NCBI RefSeq assembly: GCF_022345965.1
Contig: NZ_JAKRMU010000005.1
Span: 1-64,000 of the forward strand
Length of the DNA: 64,000 nucleotides
Source of the DNA: Corynebacterium sp. ACRQK
Lineage (GTDB): Bacteria; Actinomycetota; Actinomycetes; Mycobacteriales; Mycobacteriaceae
Reading direction: 5' to 3'
Within the stretch, counting starts at the first letter, position 1; the number at the start of each line of letters is the position of its first letter. A model generated the notes under the pieces. The model did not search any database and was not told the origin of the DNA. It saw nothing but the letters and a program-made list of their open reading frames with translations. The translations under genes were made by a program, and so were the position numbers. This document shows, one piece after another, positions 47,845 to 55,781 of this stretch.

Positions 47845-48336
47845 TTAGAACGCCGGTTCCACTTCCTCTTCCTGGCCACCTGCGCCGACACCCACCAGCT
47901 CCGGCGAGCCAGTTGGGTTCTGCGCCGGGTTCTTCTCAGCGTTCTGCTCCACAGCCTTGCGGACGTTCACCAACACGTTTCGCGCACTCAGGTCCGGGCC
48001 CACGTGGGTGGCGCGCACGCGCAGCACGCTGCGCGTCACGGACTTGCCGTCTTCGCCGTTGGCTTCCCACGTGCTTTGCACGATACGTCCGACGACGATC
48101 ACGGACATTCCCTTGCACACCGTCGCGCTGACGTTATCGCCTAGTGCACCCCAGCACTGGACTTCCATGTAGCACGGGTCGCCGTCCTTCCACTGCCCGT
48201 CCGCGCCTTGGTAGCGGTGGTTCATCGCCACGCGGAACGTGGTGAGTGTGGGCCCGCCGTCCAGCCCCTTGATTCGAATCTGCGGGTGGTCAACCGCGTT
48301 CCCCACCAGATATGCCTGCGCCAGATTGTTGCTCAT
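47845..48336 (-). CDS. Single-stranded DNA-binding protein, SsbB-like paralogue
   Basis: 163 residues from the ATG at 48336, about 10 nt after AAGGGG. An OB fold spans residues 5-115, with G-N-A-V-D-H-P-Q-I, F-R-V-A-M-N-H-R-Y and V-Q-C-W-G-A-L. A disordered ~45-residue tail ends with acidic residues and F (E-E-E-V-E-P-A-F), like but not identical to the SSB-tip. The genomic context (next to ettA, not with rpsF/rpsR/rplI) marks it as the second SSB of Actinobacteria, whose orthologues serve specialised roles including transformation. Two DnaA-box-like sites lie just upstream. Confidence 0.87.
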   Translation of the reverse strand: MSNNLAQAYLVGNAVDHPQIRIKGLDGGPTLTTFRVAMNHRYQGADGQWKDGDPCYMEVQCWGALGDNVSATVCKGMSVIVVGRIVQSTWEANGEDGKSVTRSVLRVRATHVGPDLSARNVLVNVRKAVEQNAEKNPAQNPTGSPELVGVGAGGQEEEVEPAF

Positions 48337-48440
48337 CTGACTTGTCCCCTTCCTAGTTTTCGCACCGAAGCTTGTTCCCCGGCGCGTGGCTTTATTGTTA
48401 GCGCGTTTCGGGGTTTTTCTTTTTCTTCGTGACGCCACCC

Positions 48441-48477
48441 TGTGGACAACTCCGCCCATCAAAGGTGCTTATCCACA
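48441..48477. promoter_or_regulatory. Inverted pair of DnaA-box-like 9-mers upstream of ssb paralogue
   Basis: TGTGGACAA (48441-48449) and TTATCCACA (48469-48477, exact consensus) face each other across 19 bp. They lie in the ssb-copD intergenic region, just beyond a copy of the dispersed motif at 48430. Confidence 0.5.
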
Positions 48478-48518
48478 GGTTGGAAAGAAGGGGTTGACAG
48501 TTCGCGGCCGGGTGTGCG

Positions 48519-50849
48519 TTAGTCCGACTTCCCGCGGGCTTGCTTGTTCTCGGCGTTGGTTTCGGCCTGGTTCTGAGCCTGGTTTTTACCCTGCTCCTGA
48601 GCCCGGCGCTGGGCTTGACTCTGGCCCCTGTGTTGGGCCTTGTGCTGCGATTTGTGCTTGGCCGAGTGCAGGGTGCTCTGAACGTCCTGGTCGTGGTAAT
48701 CATCGCCGTAGTACGCGCGGTTGCCGGTATCGATCTGTCCGCTGGAGAGCCCAGCCAGCATCGCATTGTATGCCTCCAGTTCTTCGTCACCCGTGCGCTC
48801 TTCACGACGGTCGAAACGCTTGGCCTCGCGCCGGTCGGAACGCAGCCACTGGAACCCGTGGGCGATGGAGACAACCAGTAGCGGGATCTCACCCAGCGCC
48901 CAGGTGATGCTGCCGCCGAGGTACTGCTGGTGGTCCAGGTCCACTGGGAATGGGAAGTCCAGCTGGTTGTAGAACTCCGCGTTCAGTGGCTCGGAAATCT
49001 GCATCATCGCGATACCGAACCATGCGTGGAAGGTCACCATCGCAAATAGCGTCAGCATCTTAATGAACGGCGAGAGGTTCCGCGGTGCGGCATCCACGCC
49101 GATGATCACCCAATAGAAGATGTATCCCGAGATGATGAAGTGCAGCATCATAAACAGGTGGCCGGCGTGCTCACCCGCGATCGCGTCAAAAAGCGGCGAA
49201 AGATAAAGGTAATAGAACCCGACAACGAACTGCGTTCCGGCGACGATGGGGTGCGTCAGGAAGCGTGAGAACGGGTTGTTGATGAACACGACCAACCATT
49301 CGCGCGGTCCCGGAACGCCATTGCGGCCGGCGGCGGGCAGGGCGCGCAGCAGGAGCGTCATAGGGCCGCCGAGGACCCAGAACACGGGCACGGCCATGGA
49401 GAGAATGACGTGCTGCAGCATGTGCGGGCCGAACAGCGCCATGGAGTACATGCCCAGGCCGGAGCTGGTGGCGAACAGCAGGGTGACGTTGCCGACGGAC
49501 CACCAGATGAGGCGCTGGATGGGCCACTCGATGCCGCGTTTGCGGATGCTCAGCCAGGCCCACATGTACCCGGCCTGGAGGAGTATCGCACCCACACCGA
49601 AGATGAGATCCAGGCGGAACATGGTGAAGTAGCGCCCGATACTCGGCGGCTCGGTGAGGGTGTAGCCCAGCAGTACGTCCTGCTGGGTGAGGTCAATGAC
49701 CTGCTCGATCGGCGGCGGGATGCGGCCCAAGGACACGGCGATGCCGATGGTGGCGGCCATGATGAAGATCTCCAGGGCAGCGAAGCGGATGAACGGCGTG
49801 CGCTGAGCGCTGGTGGTCTTGCCGCTTTCACCCTCGCCGTCGCGCAGCTTCGGGATGATGCGGGAGCGCTGCTCCCATCCGAACCAGGCCAGGAGCAACG
49901 TCATGACCATTTTTGCGACGATGACCAGGCCGTACTGGGTGGTGAACAGCTCGTCCAGGTGGACGCGCAGCAGTGCGTTAATGAACCCCGAGATCGCAAC
50001 GGCAATGATGCAAAAAAGCGCCAGGGCGCTGTAGCGCTGGACGATAAGAGCGAGGTGCGGGCCGCGGCGCTTCGCGTGCGCCAGCAGAGCCAGCAGGCCA
50101 CCCACCCACAGCGATACGCAGATGATGTGCCAGAGCAGCGAGTTCACGCCGTAGTCGTGGTTACCGCCCGCCGCGGAGTGCCCCTCCAGCGCCAGCGGAA
50201 TCAGCGAAAGAACCGACAGTGCCAAGAAGATCGGCTGCCAGATCCACTTGCGCGTGAGCAGCGACAGCCCACCTGCCGCGCCAGCGAAGATGGCAACCCA
50301 GAGCCAAGCCTTCGACGCCGACACCTGATCCAGCGCAATCCCCCAGTACTCGGGCTTAAGAACTTCTGTGAGGGGGCTGCCGGAGATGTCCGACATGTAC
50401 ATGGGGATCAGCAAGATCGACAGGAGTGCGAAGCCGATCATTCCCCAGGTGCCCGTGCGGGCGGCTCGGAAGCCGTCGAGTGTGAGATAGCCCTGCTTAT
50501 CCGGGGGCGTGCCGAAGGCGGACATCAGGAACCCGCCGAGCCCCAGGCAGCCGATGAAGATCGCCGCGCCGCGGACGAAGGGCAGGCCAACGGTGGTCAG
50601 CGGGCCGGGGTCCGGAATGCCCAGAAGGGCGAGCGATTCGCCGAGGAAGGAGTAGCCGATGGCCGCGGCGAAACACCCGGCGACGAGTGCGCCGATGAGG
50701 TACACGAGGCCGGGGTTACCCAGCTTCACGGGCTGGGCCGGGGCTTGCGCTTCCGCCTGCTTCGCCTGCGCGGGCTTCGCTTTGGTTTCCGCCTGCGCGG
50801 TCTTGGCTTCCGCTGTTTGCTTAGCTTCCTGATCTGCCTGGGAGGACAT
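48519..50849 (-). CDS. CopD/CtaG fusion: copper resistance and cytochrome oxidase assembly membrane protein
   Basis: 776 residues. After a ~45-residue Ala/Lys/Gln-rich tail, the N-terminal half carries about nine hydrophobic helices of the CopD type (W-H-I-I-C-V-S-L-W-V-G-G-L near residue 235, with paired His). The C-terminal half is a caa3-type CtaG domain with M-L-Q-H-V-I-L-S and M-M-L-H-F-I-I-S-G near 480-590. The last ~90 residues are disordered, rich in Gln/His/Lys repeats. Such fusions are common in Actinobacteria and probably deliver copper to cytochrome oxidase or balance copper; the exact role is inference. Length is typical for the fusion. Confidence 0.85.
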   Translation of the reverse strand: MSSQADQEAKQTAEAKTAQAETKAKPAQAKQAEAQAPAQPVKLGNPGLVYLIGALVAGCFAAAIGYSFLGESLALLGIPDPGPLTTVGLPFVRGAAIFIGCLGLGGFLMSAFGTPPDKQGYLTLDGFRAARTGTWGMIGFALLSILLIPMYMSDISGSPLTEVLKPEYWGIALDQVSASKAWLWVAIFAGAAGGLSLLTRKWIWQPIFLALSVLSLIPLALEGHSAAGGNHDYGVNSLLWHIICVSLWVGGLLALLAHAKRRGPHLALIVQRYSALALFCIIAVAISGFINALLRVHLDELFTTQYGLVIVAKMVMTLLLAWFGWEQRSRIIPKLRDGEGESGKTTSAQRTPFIRFAALEIFIMAATIGIAVSLGRIPPPIEQVIDLTQQDVLLGYTLTEPPSIGRYFTMFRLDLIFGVGAILLQAGYMWAWLSIRKRGIEWPIQRLIWWSVGNVTLLFATSSGLGMYSMALFGPHMLQHVILSMAVPVFWVLGGPMTLLLRALPAAGRNGVPGPREWLVVFINNPFSRFLTHPIVAGTQFVVGFYYLYLSPLFDAIAGEHAGHLFMMLHFIISGYIFYWVIIGVDAAPRNLSPFIKMLTLFAMVTFHAWFGIAMMQISEPLNAEFYNQLDFPFPVDLDHQQYLGGSITWALGEIPLLVVSIAHGFQWLRSDRREAKRFDRREERTGDEELEAYNAMLAGLSSGQIDTGNRAYYGDDYHDQDVQSTLHSAKHKSQHKAQHRGQSQAQRRAQEQGKNQAQNQAETNAENKQARGKSD

Positions 50850-51090
50850 GTTTGGAACCTTACCCTCCGCTCCGGACAGGGTGAACTTCCCGGTTTTGTG
50901 TTGTTGGTTGCGTCACAGTGGTGGCGCACTACCCCGGCGCCTACCTCGCAGCCGTGCCACGCTGTCCCGTACCTACCTGCACGACTGTGCCACGCCGCCC
51001 CGGCGCCTACCCTCGCGACTGCGCCTCACTTACCGGATGATTGCCCCGCAATTTCTGCGCGCATGCGCGTGCATTATCATCTACTCGTAT
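50850..51090. other. Gene-free stretch upstream of tRNA-Arg
   Basis: 241 bp without a gene. It contains the promoter side of the copD gene, an array of imperfect repeats (50937-51026) and the tRNA-Arg promoter region near 51060-51090 (an A/T-richer stretch). Confidence 0.5.
50937..51026 (+). repeat. Three imperfect ~33-bp tandem repeats
   Basis: Units begin near 50937 (GGCGCCTACCTCGCAGCCG), 50970 (TACCTACCTGCACGACTG) and 51003 (GCGCCTACCCTCGCGACTG). Each has C-T-A-C-C near its start and GCCACGC-NN-CCCG in full copies. Copies differ at several positions; the third is shorter. Confidence 0.6.
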
Positions 51091-51167
51091 GCCTCCGTAG
51101 CTCAGTGGATTAGAGCAGTGGGTTTCTACCCCATGTGTCGCGGGTTCGAGTCCTGCCGGGGGCGCCA
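51091..51167 (+). tRNA. tRNA-Arg (anticodon TCT), CCA encoded
   Basis: Acceptor GCCTCCG pairs with CGGGGGC (one G-T), discriminator G, then an encoded CCA at 51165-51167. Anticodon loop TTTCTAC gives TCT. The T-arm has GGTTCGAGTCC. Directly followed by a strong terminator and then accessory genes. Confidence 0.95.
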
Positions 51168-51250
51168 TTGTCATGGGGGGTCACGAAACTGCTCCAATCT
51201 TTTCACGAAACCTCCTGCCGGCCGAAGGAAAACGGCCGCGAACACAAAAG

Positions 51251-51284
51251 TGACCCGCTCCGTTCGTTCGGAGGGGTCATTTTT
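51251..51284 (+). terminator. Terminator after tRNA-Arg
   Basis: TGACCC-G-CTCCG pairs with CGGAG-GGGTCA (51251-51279), followed by TTTTTC. Confidence 0.9.
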
Positions 51285-51366
51285 CTTTGTCTGAACGCCG
51301 TTCCTGCTCGGGTTATAGCGCGGATTGTTTATGAGCGCGGACCGAGCCGCGGAAGAGTTTCCGTAC

Positions 51367-51495
51367 TCATCTGGTGGCGCGGTTTTTGCAGCGCTTCATA
51401 GCGGTCTTGTTGCTGTGATCACGCAGGACTGGCTGCGGGTAGTTGTTGGGGTCTGAACCGAGAGGGGTGCGCCCGGTCGGGGCCGTTTGGAACAC
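51367..51495 (-). CDS. Possible small ORF after cadD
   Basis: 42 codons from a GTG at 51495, 10 bp after the cadD stop, ending at 51367. The C-terminus is strongly basic (K-T-A-M-K-R-C-K-N-R-A-T-R). No family is recognised and there is no convincing ribosome-binding site. It may be a real small gene or a leftover C-terminus of a lost gene. Confidence 0.25.
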   Translation of the reverse strand: MFQTAPTGRTPLGSDPNNYPQPVLRDHSNKTAMKRCKNRATR

Positions 51496-51505
51496 TACTG
51501 CTCCG

Positions 51506-52108
51506 TCAGAGCCCGAAAGCTCCGCCACTGACGAGGATCACGATGCCGAGGCCGATGAGAACGATGGGAAAGAGGATGTCCTCCCAGCGTTCGAGCACTT
51601 CCGCGATCGGGGGGCGGGTGGCGACGAACTTTGCCAGAGCCACCAGGACCGCAACGAGCGCGAGGAAGATAACACAGTAGGCAACTACTGCGAGAGGTTC
51701 CACGCTGAGGAATACAGGGGTGTAGACACCGATGTTGTCGCCGCCATTGGCAAACGTGACGCCTGCGACTGTCCAAACGCCGACCTTCTTGCCGGCAACC
51801 TTGGCCTCGTCGTCATCGTCGTCATCGTCTCCGCGCCAGGCCTGCCATGCGGCCCAGAGGCCGATGCCCAGAGGGATGAGACCAAAGTATGGAATAGCTG
51901 CCGGGGGCAGAAATGCTCCGGCGCCGATGGCCACAAGGATCGCGGCGATGAGGATGCCGGCAAATCCGAGGTACTGGCCGGCCAAAATACGGGCGGTGGT
52001 GCCGCTCTGGCCTGCCCCTCGCGCGAAGAAGAGGGAGAGCACGATGATGTCGTCGATGTTGGTAGCTGCGAACAGGCCTATCGCCTGCAAGACCGTGGTG
52101 AGGATCAT
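51506..52108 (-). CDS. cadD: CadD-family cadmium resistance transporter
   Basis: 200 residues from the ATG at 52108, overlapping the cmtR stop by 4 bp. Five to six hydrophobic helices; the first repeat has A-T-N-I-D-D-I-I-V-L-S and the second F-A-N-G-G-D-N-I-G-V-Y, both CadD signatures with paired Asp. An Asp run (residues ~103-109) joins the halves. CadD exports or sequesters Cd2+. Translational coupling to the CmtR-like regulator forms a complete cadmium module. Confidence 0.92.
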   Translation of the reverse strand: MILTTVLQAIGLFAATNIDDIIVLSLFFARGAGQSGTTARILAGQYLGFAGILIAAILVAIGAGAFLPPAAIPYFGLIPLGIGLWAAWQAWRGDDDDDDDEAKVAGKKVGVWTVAGVTFANGGDNIGVYTPVFLSVEPLAVVAYCVIFLALVAVLVALAKFVATRPPIAEVLERWEDILFPIVLIGLGIVILVSGGAFGL

Positions 52109-52464
52109 GCGTCCTCCCCAGCTACGTCGCATCCGGGAAGCGAGCAGGCGGGATCGATGCACGGGGCGTCTTCGTCTACTGCCAGGGTGGCATCGACCAG
52201 TGCCGTCAGCGCCTGCGCCAGGTGCGGATCGGCAATCTCGTATCGTGTCCGACGCCCCTCGGGCTCGGAGACGACGATCCCGCAATCGCGCAGGCATGCC
52301 AGGTGGTTGGACACATTCGGGCGTGTCAGGTCCAAAGCTCGAGCCAGTTCCGCCGGGTAAGCGGGATGGTCGAGCAGGGTCAAGATGATCCGCGATCGAG
52401 TGGGGTCGGCCAGTGCACGACCCAGGCGGTTCATCACGTCGAGACGTGAAGCAATAGTCAGCAT
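52105..52464 (-). CDS. cmtR: CmtR-like ArsR-family Cd/Pb-sensing repressor
   Basis: 119 residues from the ATG at 52464; the open frame further upstream runs through the promoter. Winged helix with L-T-R-P-N-V-S-N-H-L as recognition helix. Cys 57 and Cys 61 (A-C-L-R-D-C) and Cys 102 (A-P-C) lie at the same positions as the Cd/Pb ligands of Mycobacterium CmtR; Cys 107 and 112 are extra. Metal binding should release the repressor and switch on cadD. The promoter has two copies of a 9-bp repeat. Confidence 0.93.
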   Translation of the reverse strand: MLTIASRLDVMNRLGRALADPTRSRIILTLLDHPAYPAELARALDLTRPNVSNHLACLRDCGIVVSEPEGRRTRYEIADPHLAQALTALVDATLAVDEDAPCIDPACSLPGCDVAGEDA

Positions 52465-52499
52465 GCACTGAACTATACAGCGAGCACTGAACATGTCAA
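52465..52499 (-). promoter_or_regulatory. cmtR-cadD promoter with direct-repeat operator
   Basis: On the minus strand TTGACA (52494-52499), 16 bp, TATAGT (52472-52477), 7 nt and ATG. GCACTGAAC (plus-strand reading) occurs at 52465-52473 and 52484-52492, one copy next to the start and one in the spacer. The repeats are likely repressor sites; the RNA is leaderless. Confidence 0.8.
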
Positions 52500-52510
52500 G
52501 TCCGATGTAG

Positions 52511-53600
52511 CGGCGTAGCAGCGTGTGCTGCACAGAAGACAGTGGAAGTGGCAGAGATTCCGGCAAAGTTGCGAAACAGCGTCGCCAGCTCGAGATCCAA
52601 GTTGTGCGCGAGCCTGGCGTAGTTGGCGAGGCCCGTTTTCAGGCGCGAAGAAGAGACTCGAACGACCGAAACTCGATGATGTCCTCGTCTTGAACCGGGA
52701 AGGCTCAAACAAACTTATCGACCTCACCCGCAGCCTCGCCTCGATTCCCGTTACCGGCGAGAAAACCTCCAGGGTTGACGATGACGTCCTCAACCGCATC
52801 GTCGCCGACCAAAGCGAACTTCAGCGACTGTACAAGCGAGACCCTAAGGCGCTCCAGGCACTCGTAGAAACCGAGACCTCGGCCGCTGAGATCAAGGAAC
52901 TGAAGAACCGTCGCGACGTCGTTAACACTATGCAATCGTGGCTCGACGACCACGAGGCGTTTGCCGAAGCGAAAAACGCGGCGGGTGGCGCTGAGAAGGC
53001 GTGGCAGAACCTTCTCGAAGCCAACCCATGGGTCCTCGGCGTTGGTCTCGGAGGTAGGCTCTACACCACTTGGGACGAGGGAAAACTTGAGCAAACAGTT
53101 CGCGGAGCAAACCTGCACACTTCCGGGAAACGCGCCGACGCCTTCTTAGTGTCCAACGGCCTGCAGCGTTCAGTGGCGCTGGCAGAGATTAAACACCCGG
53201 ACACGCCTTTGCTGACACGGCACCAATACCGCAGTGATGTTTACGGGATCAGCCGCAAGTTTTCCGTTGCGATAGCCCAGGTGCAAGAAACAGTTTGCGC
53301 CGCCAAAGAGAGCCTTGCCGGCTGGATTGGAGAGGGACAGCGAGGGCGGAAACACTGGCGACGGTGCGTATTTGGTCGAGCCACGCTCGTTTCTGGTGAT
53401 CGGTTCCATGAGCGACTTGTTCAGCGCCGAAGGGAACCGGATTGACGCGAAGTTCCGTAGCTTTGAAAGTTTTCCGCTCCAACCTTAGGTCACCGGAGGT
53501 GCTTACCTTTGACGAACTTGTCGAGCGGGCGCGGTGGAATGTGGAGCTTGCCGAGAAGCAAGAAGGCACGAAGACGGAAGTTCCTGACTTTGAGTTCTAA
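52511..53600 (+). pseudogene. Frameshifted Shedu-type (DUF4263) defence nuclease
   Basis: One protein can be read through three frames. The first piece, V-R-E-P-G-V-V-G-E-A-R-F, is in one frame to about 52650. The main piece from E-R-P-K-L-D-D-V-L-V-L-N runs to about 53333. Then G-A-Y-L-V-E-P-R-S-F-L-V-I-G-S-M-S continues in a second frame to about 53470, and S-N-L-R-S-P-E-V-L-T-F-D-E-L in a third to the stop at 53600. The main piece holds N-P-W-V-L-G, R-A-D-A-F-L-V and A-L-A-E-I-K-H-P-D-T-P-L, the PD-(D/E)xK core of Shedu/SduA proteins. The N-terminus is also missing, as a stop at 52508 closes the first frame. So the gene is decayed, unless the frameshifts are sequencing errors. Confidence 0.72.
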
Positions 53601-53840
53601 GACGAAGTTCCTGCTCGCGGCATTTGTTTGACTACTGTCGTGTAACCGGAGGCGGAACCCGGTGTAACCGGGGTGTAGCCGTGGACCTGGTATAACTGGT
53701 CAGGAGGTTTCGTGAAAGCCCCTCATGAGTCGCGACATGGTTGACACTTCAGTCGCGGCTACGTGGACAAACTGGCGTCTCGGTTTTTCTTTCCCGAGGC
53801 GCGGACTTCGTTTTTTAGCTAGAGTGTCCGACGGATTTCG
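53601..53840. other. Gene-free stretch after the Shedu remnant
   Basis: 240 bp without a gene. GTGTAACCGG occurs twice (near 53640 and 53662) with a third related copy, and a hairpin with T runs lies at 53775-53816. Composition is uneven. It is probably part of the decayed accessory segment. Confidence 0.45.
53775..53816 (+). terminator. Terminator-like hairpin at island end
   Basis: GCGTCTCGG (53775-53783) pairs with CCGAGGCGC (53794-53802), one T-G wobble, with a T-rich loop; six T follow at 53811-53816. Confidence 0.6.
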
Positions 53841-54695
53841 TTAGGCGCTTTCCTCTGTAAACAGCCCCTTCTTGCCAAGCTCTGCGATCGTGCCGTCTTC
53901 GTTGAAGCTCAACTCCACCACGAAGAAGCGTCCGTCGCCGTCCGCAATCTTCCACGCGCGTTGTTTTTTCTCCGGTTCGATTTCCTCGACCGTCCAGTCC
54001 TCGCGCTGATAAGCAATCCCTTCGATACTCCACACCGGGTCGTCGCATTCCAACAATATGGCGTCGAACTTGACAAACATCACCGACAGATCCGTCTCCT
54101 CCATAGGTGGGTTGAACGAATCCATCAAGTAAATCCGGATCTCGGATTCGTCTTCGTCCGGGATGGTTGCGTAACAAGCATGCGAACCAAAAATTTCGAA
54201 CGCGCTATCCCCTACATCCTCCGAAACGGCTGCCGCTGCAATTGACTGCGCATACAGCTCGTCGCCTTCTTCGCCTTCCTCATCTTCCGTGTCTTCCCCG
54301 CTATCCGATTCAGCTTCATCGCCGTCCCATTCGGGAACCTCGTAAGGCACCACTGGGGTCGTAAACCCGGTCAGGTCTTGTTCCTCACCCCACTTGCGCA
54401 TCACCTCCGCAGCAAGGCGCCGATCAAGTTCTGCAGCTCCGGAAACAGCCACTTCATCCGCCCATTCCCACTTGAGAGTCGCGGACTCCACGTCAACGGT
54501 CGCGACGAGTTCCACTCGAGCATTGGCGAGCTTAACCCGCCCCTGAAACTGGTAGTACTGCTCGCCTTAAATCTCGCCTACAGCAATTCCCCAGTCATCG
54601 CCAACGCGGTCTTCGATCTGTTCCATGATGTGCTCACAGCGCGCATGGGCATACAGCGCGGCGTGCTGTCCAACTCTGCGAATATCGGGGATCAT
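53841..54695 (-). pseudogene. Gene cut by an in-frame nonsense codon (DUF6882-like)
   Basis: The downstream 224 codons (from a GTG at 54515) are open. Upstream, the same frame continues 17 codons (Y-Y-Q-F-Q-G-R-V-K-L-A-N-A-R), then TAA at 54567-54569, then 42 more codons back to an ATG at 54695 preceded by TAGTTT six bases upstream. The upstream piece reads W-G-I-A-V-G-E-I before the stop, and Q-F-Q-G-R-V after it, a natural continuation. The full product would be 283 residues, acidic, with W-x-W-A-D motifs; I think it is DUF6882-like but am not sure. A shorter protein could still be made from the GTG, with no good ribosome-binding site. Confidence 0.65.
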
Positions 54696-54828
54696 GTGAT
54701 TAAACTAACACCGCTTAGCTCAGCTCACCGGGCAAAGTTCACACCTCCCGCGCTTAACGGAACCCACGCTTCGCGCGATCTACACTCCACGCCACCTAAA
54801 CCCCGACCCCCCTGTCCGCACCGCCCGC

Positions 54829-54841
54829 TATGGTTGTAGCC
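54829..54841 (+). promoter_or_regulatory. Leaderless -10 element of cmrA
   Basis: TATGGT at 54829-54834, 7 nt, ATG at 54842. Confidence 0.55.
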
Positions 54842-55723
54842 ATGACTGCGAATAGCCACTTTAACCCTATTGACGCCCTACGCTCCCTCCCCCTGGGCAA
54901 GTCCCAGAAGTCCGAGGAACTGGATCTTCCAACTCCCACTCCAGGCTCCTATGCCGTCATCACCGGCGCTTCCTCCGGCATTGGTAAGGCCATCGCCGAG
55001 GAGCTCGCCCGGCGCGGCTACGACCTGCTCCTGGTCGCCCGCACGGTGGCTCCCATGCAGGAAATCGCGGACGCTTTCCCTGACCGCGACGTGCAGATCC
55101 GTTCCGTCGACCTGGCGGATGCCCCCGCCCGCACAGAGCTGCTGAAAGAGCTGCGCACCACCCCGGTCAGCATCATCATCAACTCCGCGGGCATAGCCAC
55201 CTTCGGCCAGTTCAAGGACCTCGACTGGGACTACGAGCGCCTGCAGTTCGATCTCAACGCCACCGCACTCTACGAACTCACCCAAGTCGTGCTGCCCGGC
55301 ATGCTGGAACGTGGCGAGGGCGGCATCGTTAACGTCGGCTCCGCCGCCGGCAACATGGCCATCCCCGGAAACGCCACCTACGTCGGCACTAAGGCGATGG
55401 TCAACACCTTCACCGAGTCCCTGCACTACGAGCTTAAAGACCACGGCATCAAGTGCACCCTCCTGGCACCCGGCCCGGTGCGCGAGGCCCGCAAGGAAGA
55501 CGAGCAGCTCACCGAGGTTGACGATGCCGTCCCGGATTTCCTCTGGACTACCTACGAAGACTGCGCCATCGACACCCTGACCGCCCTGTCCAAGAACAAG
55601 CTCCGTGTAGTCCCCGGCCCACTGTCCAAGGCCATGAACTTCGTCTCCACGTACCTGCCGCGGAAGGTCACCGCGCCGATCGTGGGTAAGTTCTACGCCC
55701 AAATGGCAACCGAAAGCGACTGA
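54842..55723 (+). CDS. cmrA: CmrA-type short-chain dehydrogenase (mycolate reductase)
   Basis: 293 residues. The NADPH loop G-A-S-S-G-I-G lies near residue 45, N-S-A-G mid-protein, and the catalytic Ser, Tyr and Lys appear in N-V-G-S-A-A-G and Y-V-G-T-K. The C-terminal helices after residue 230 are those of the larger SDR forms. In Corynebacterium and Mycobacterium the SDR next to orn (Rv2509 and NCgl2385) reduces the 3-oxo group of new mycolates, so context supports CmrA. A copy of the dispersed motif falls in the N-terminal codons (54871). Confidence 0.85.
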   Translation: MTANSHFNPIDALRSLPLGKSQKSEELDLPTPTPGSYAVITGASSGIGKAIAEELARRGYDLLLVARTVAPMQEIADAFPDRDVQIRSVDLADAPARTELLKELRTTPVSIIINSAGIATFGQFKDLDWDYERLQFDLNATALYELTQVVLPGMLERGEGGIVNVGSAAGNMAIPGNATYVGTKAMVNTFTESLHYELKDHGIKCTLLAPGPVREARKEDEQLTEVDDAVPDFLWTTYEDCAIDTLTALSKNKLRVVPGPLSKAMNFVSTYLPRKVTAPIVGKFYAQMATESD

Positions 55724-55781
55724 TTCCGAGGGGGCGTCACCAAAAAAGACATAGAATTATCAACAACAGAAAGGAACATCC

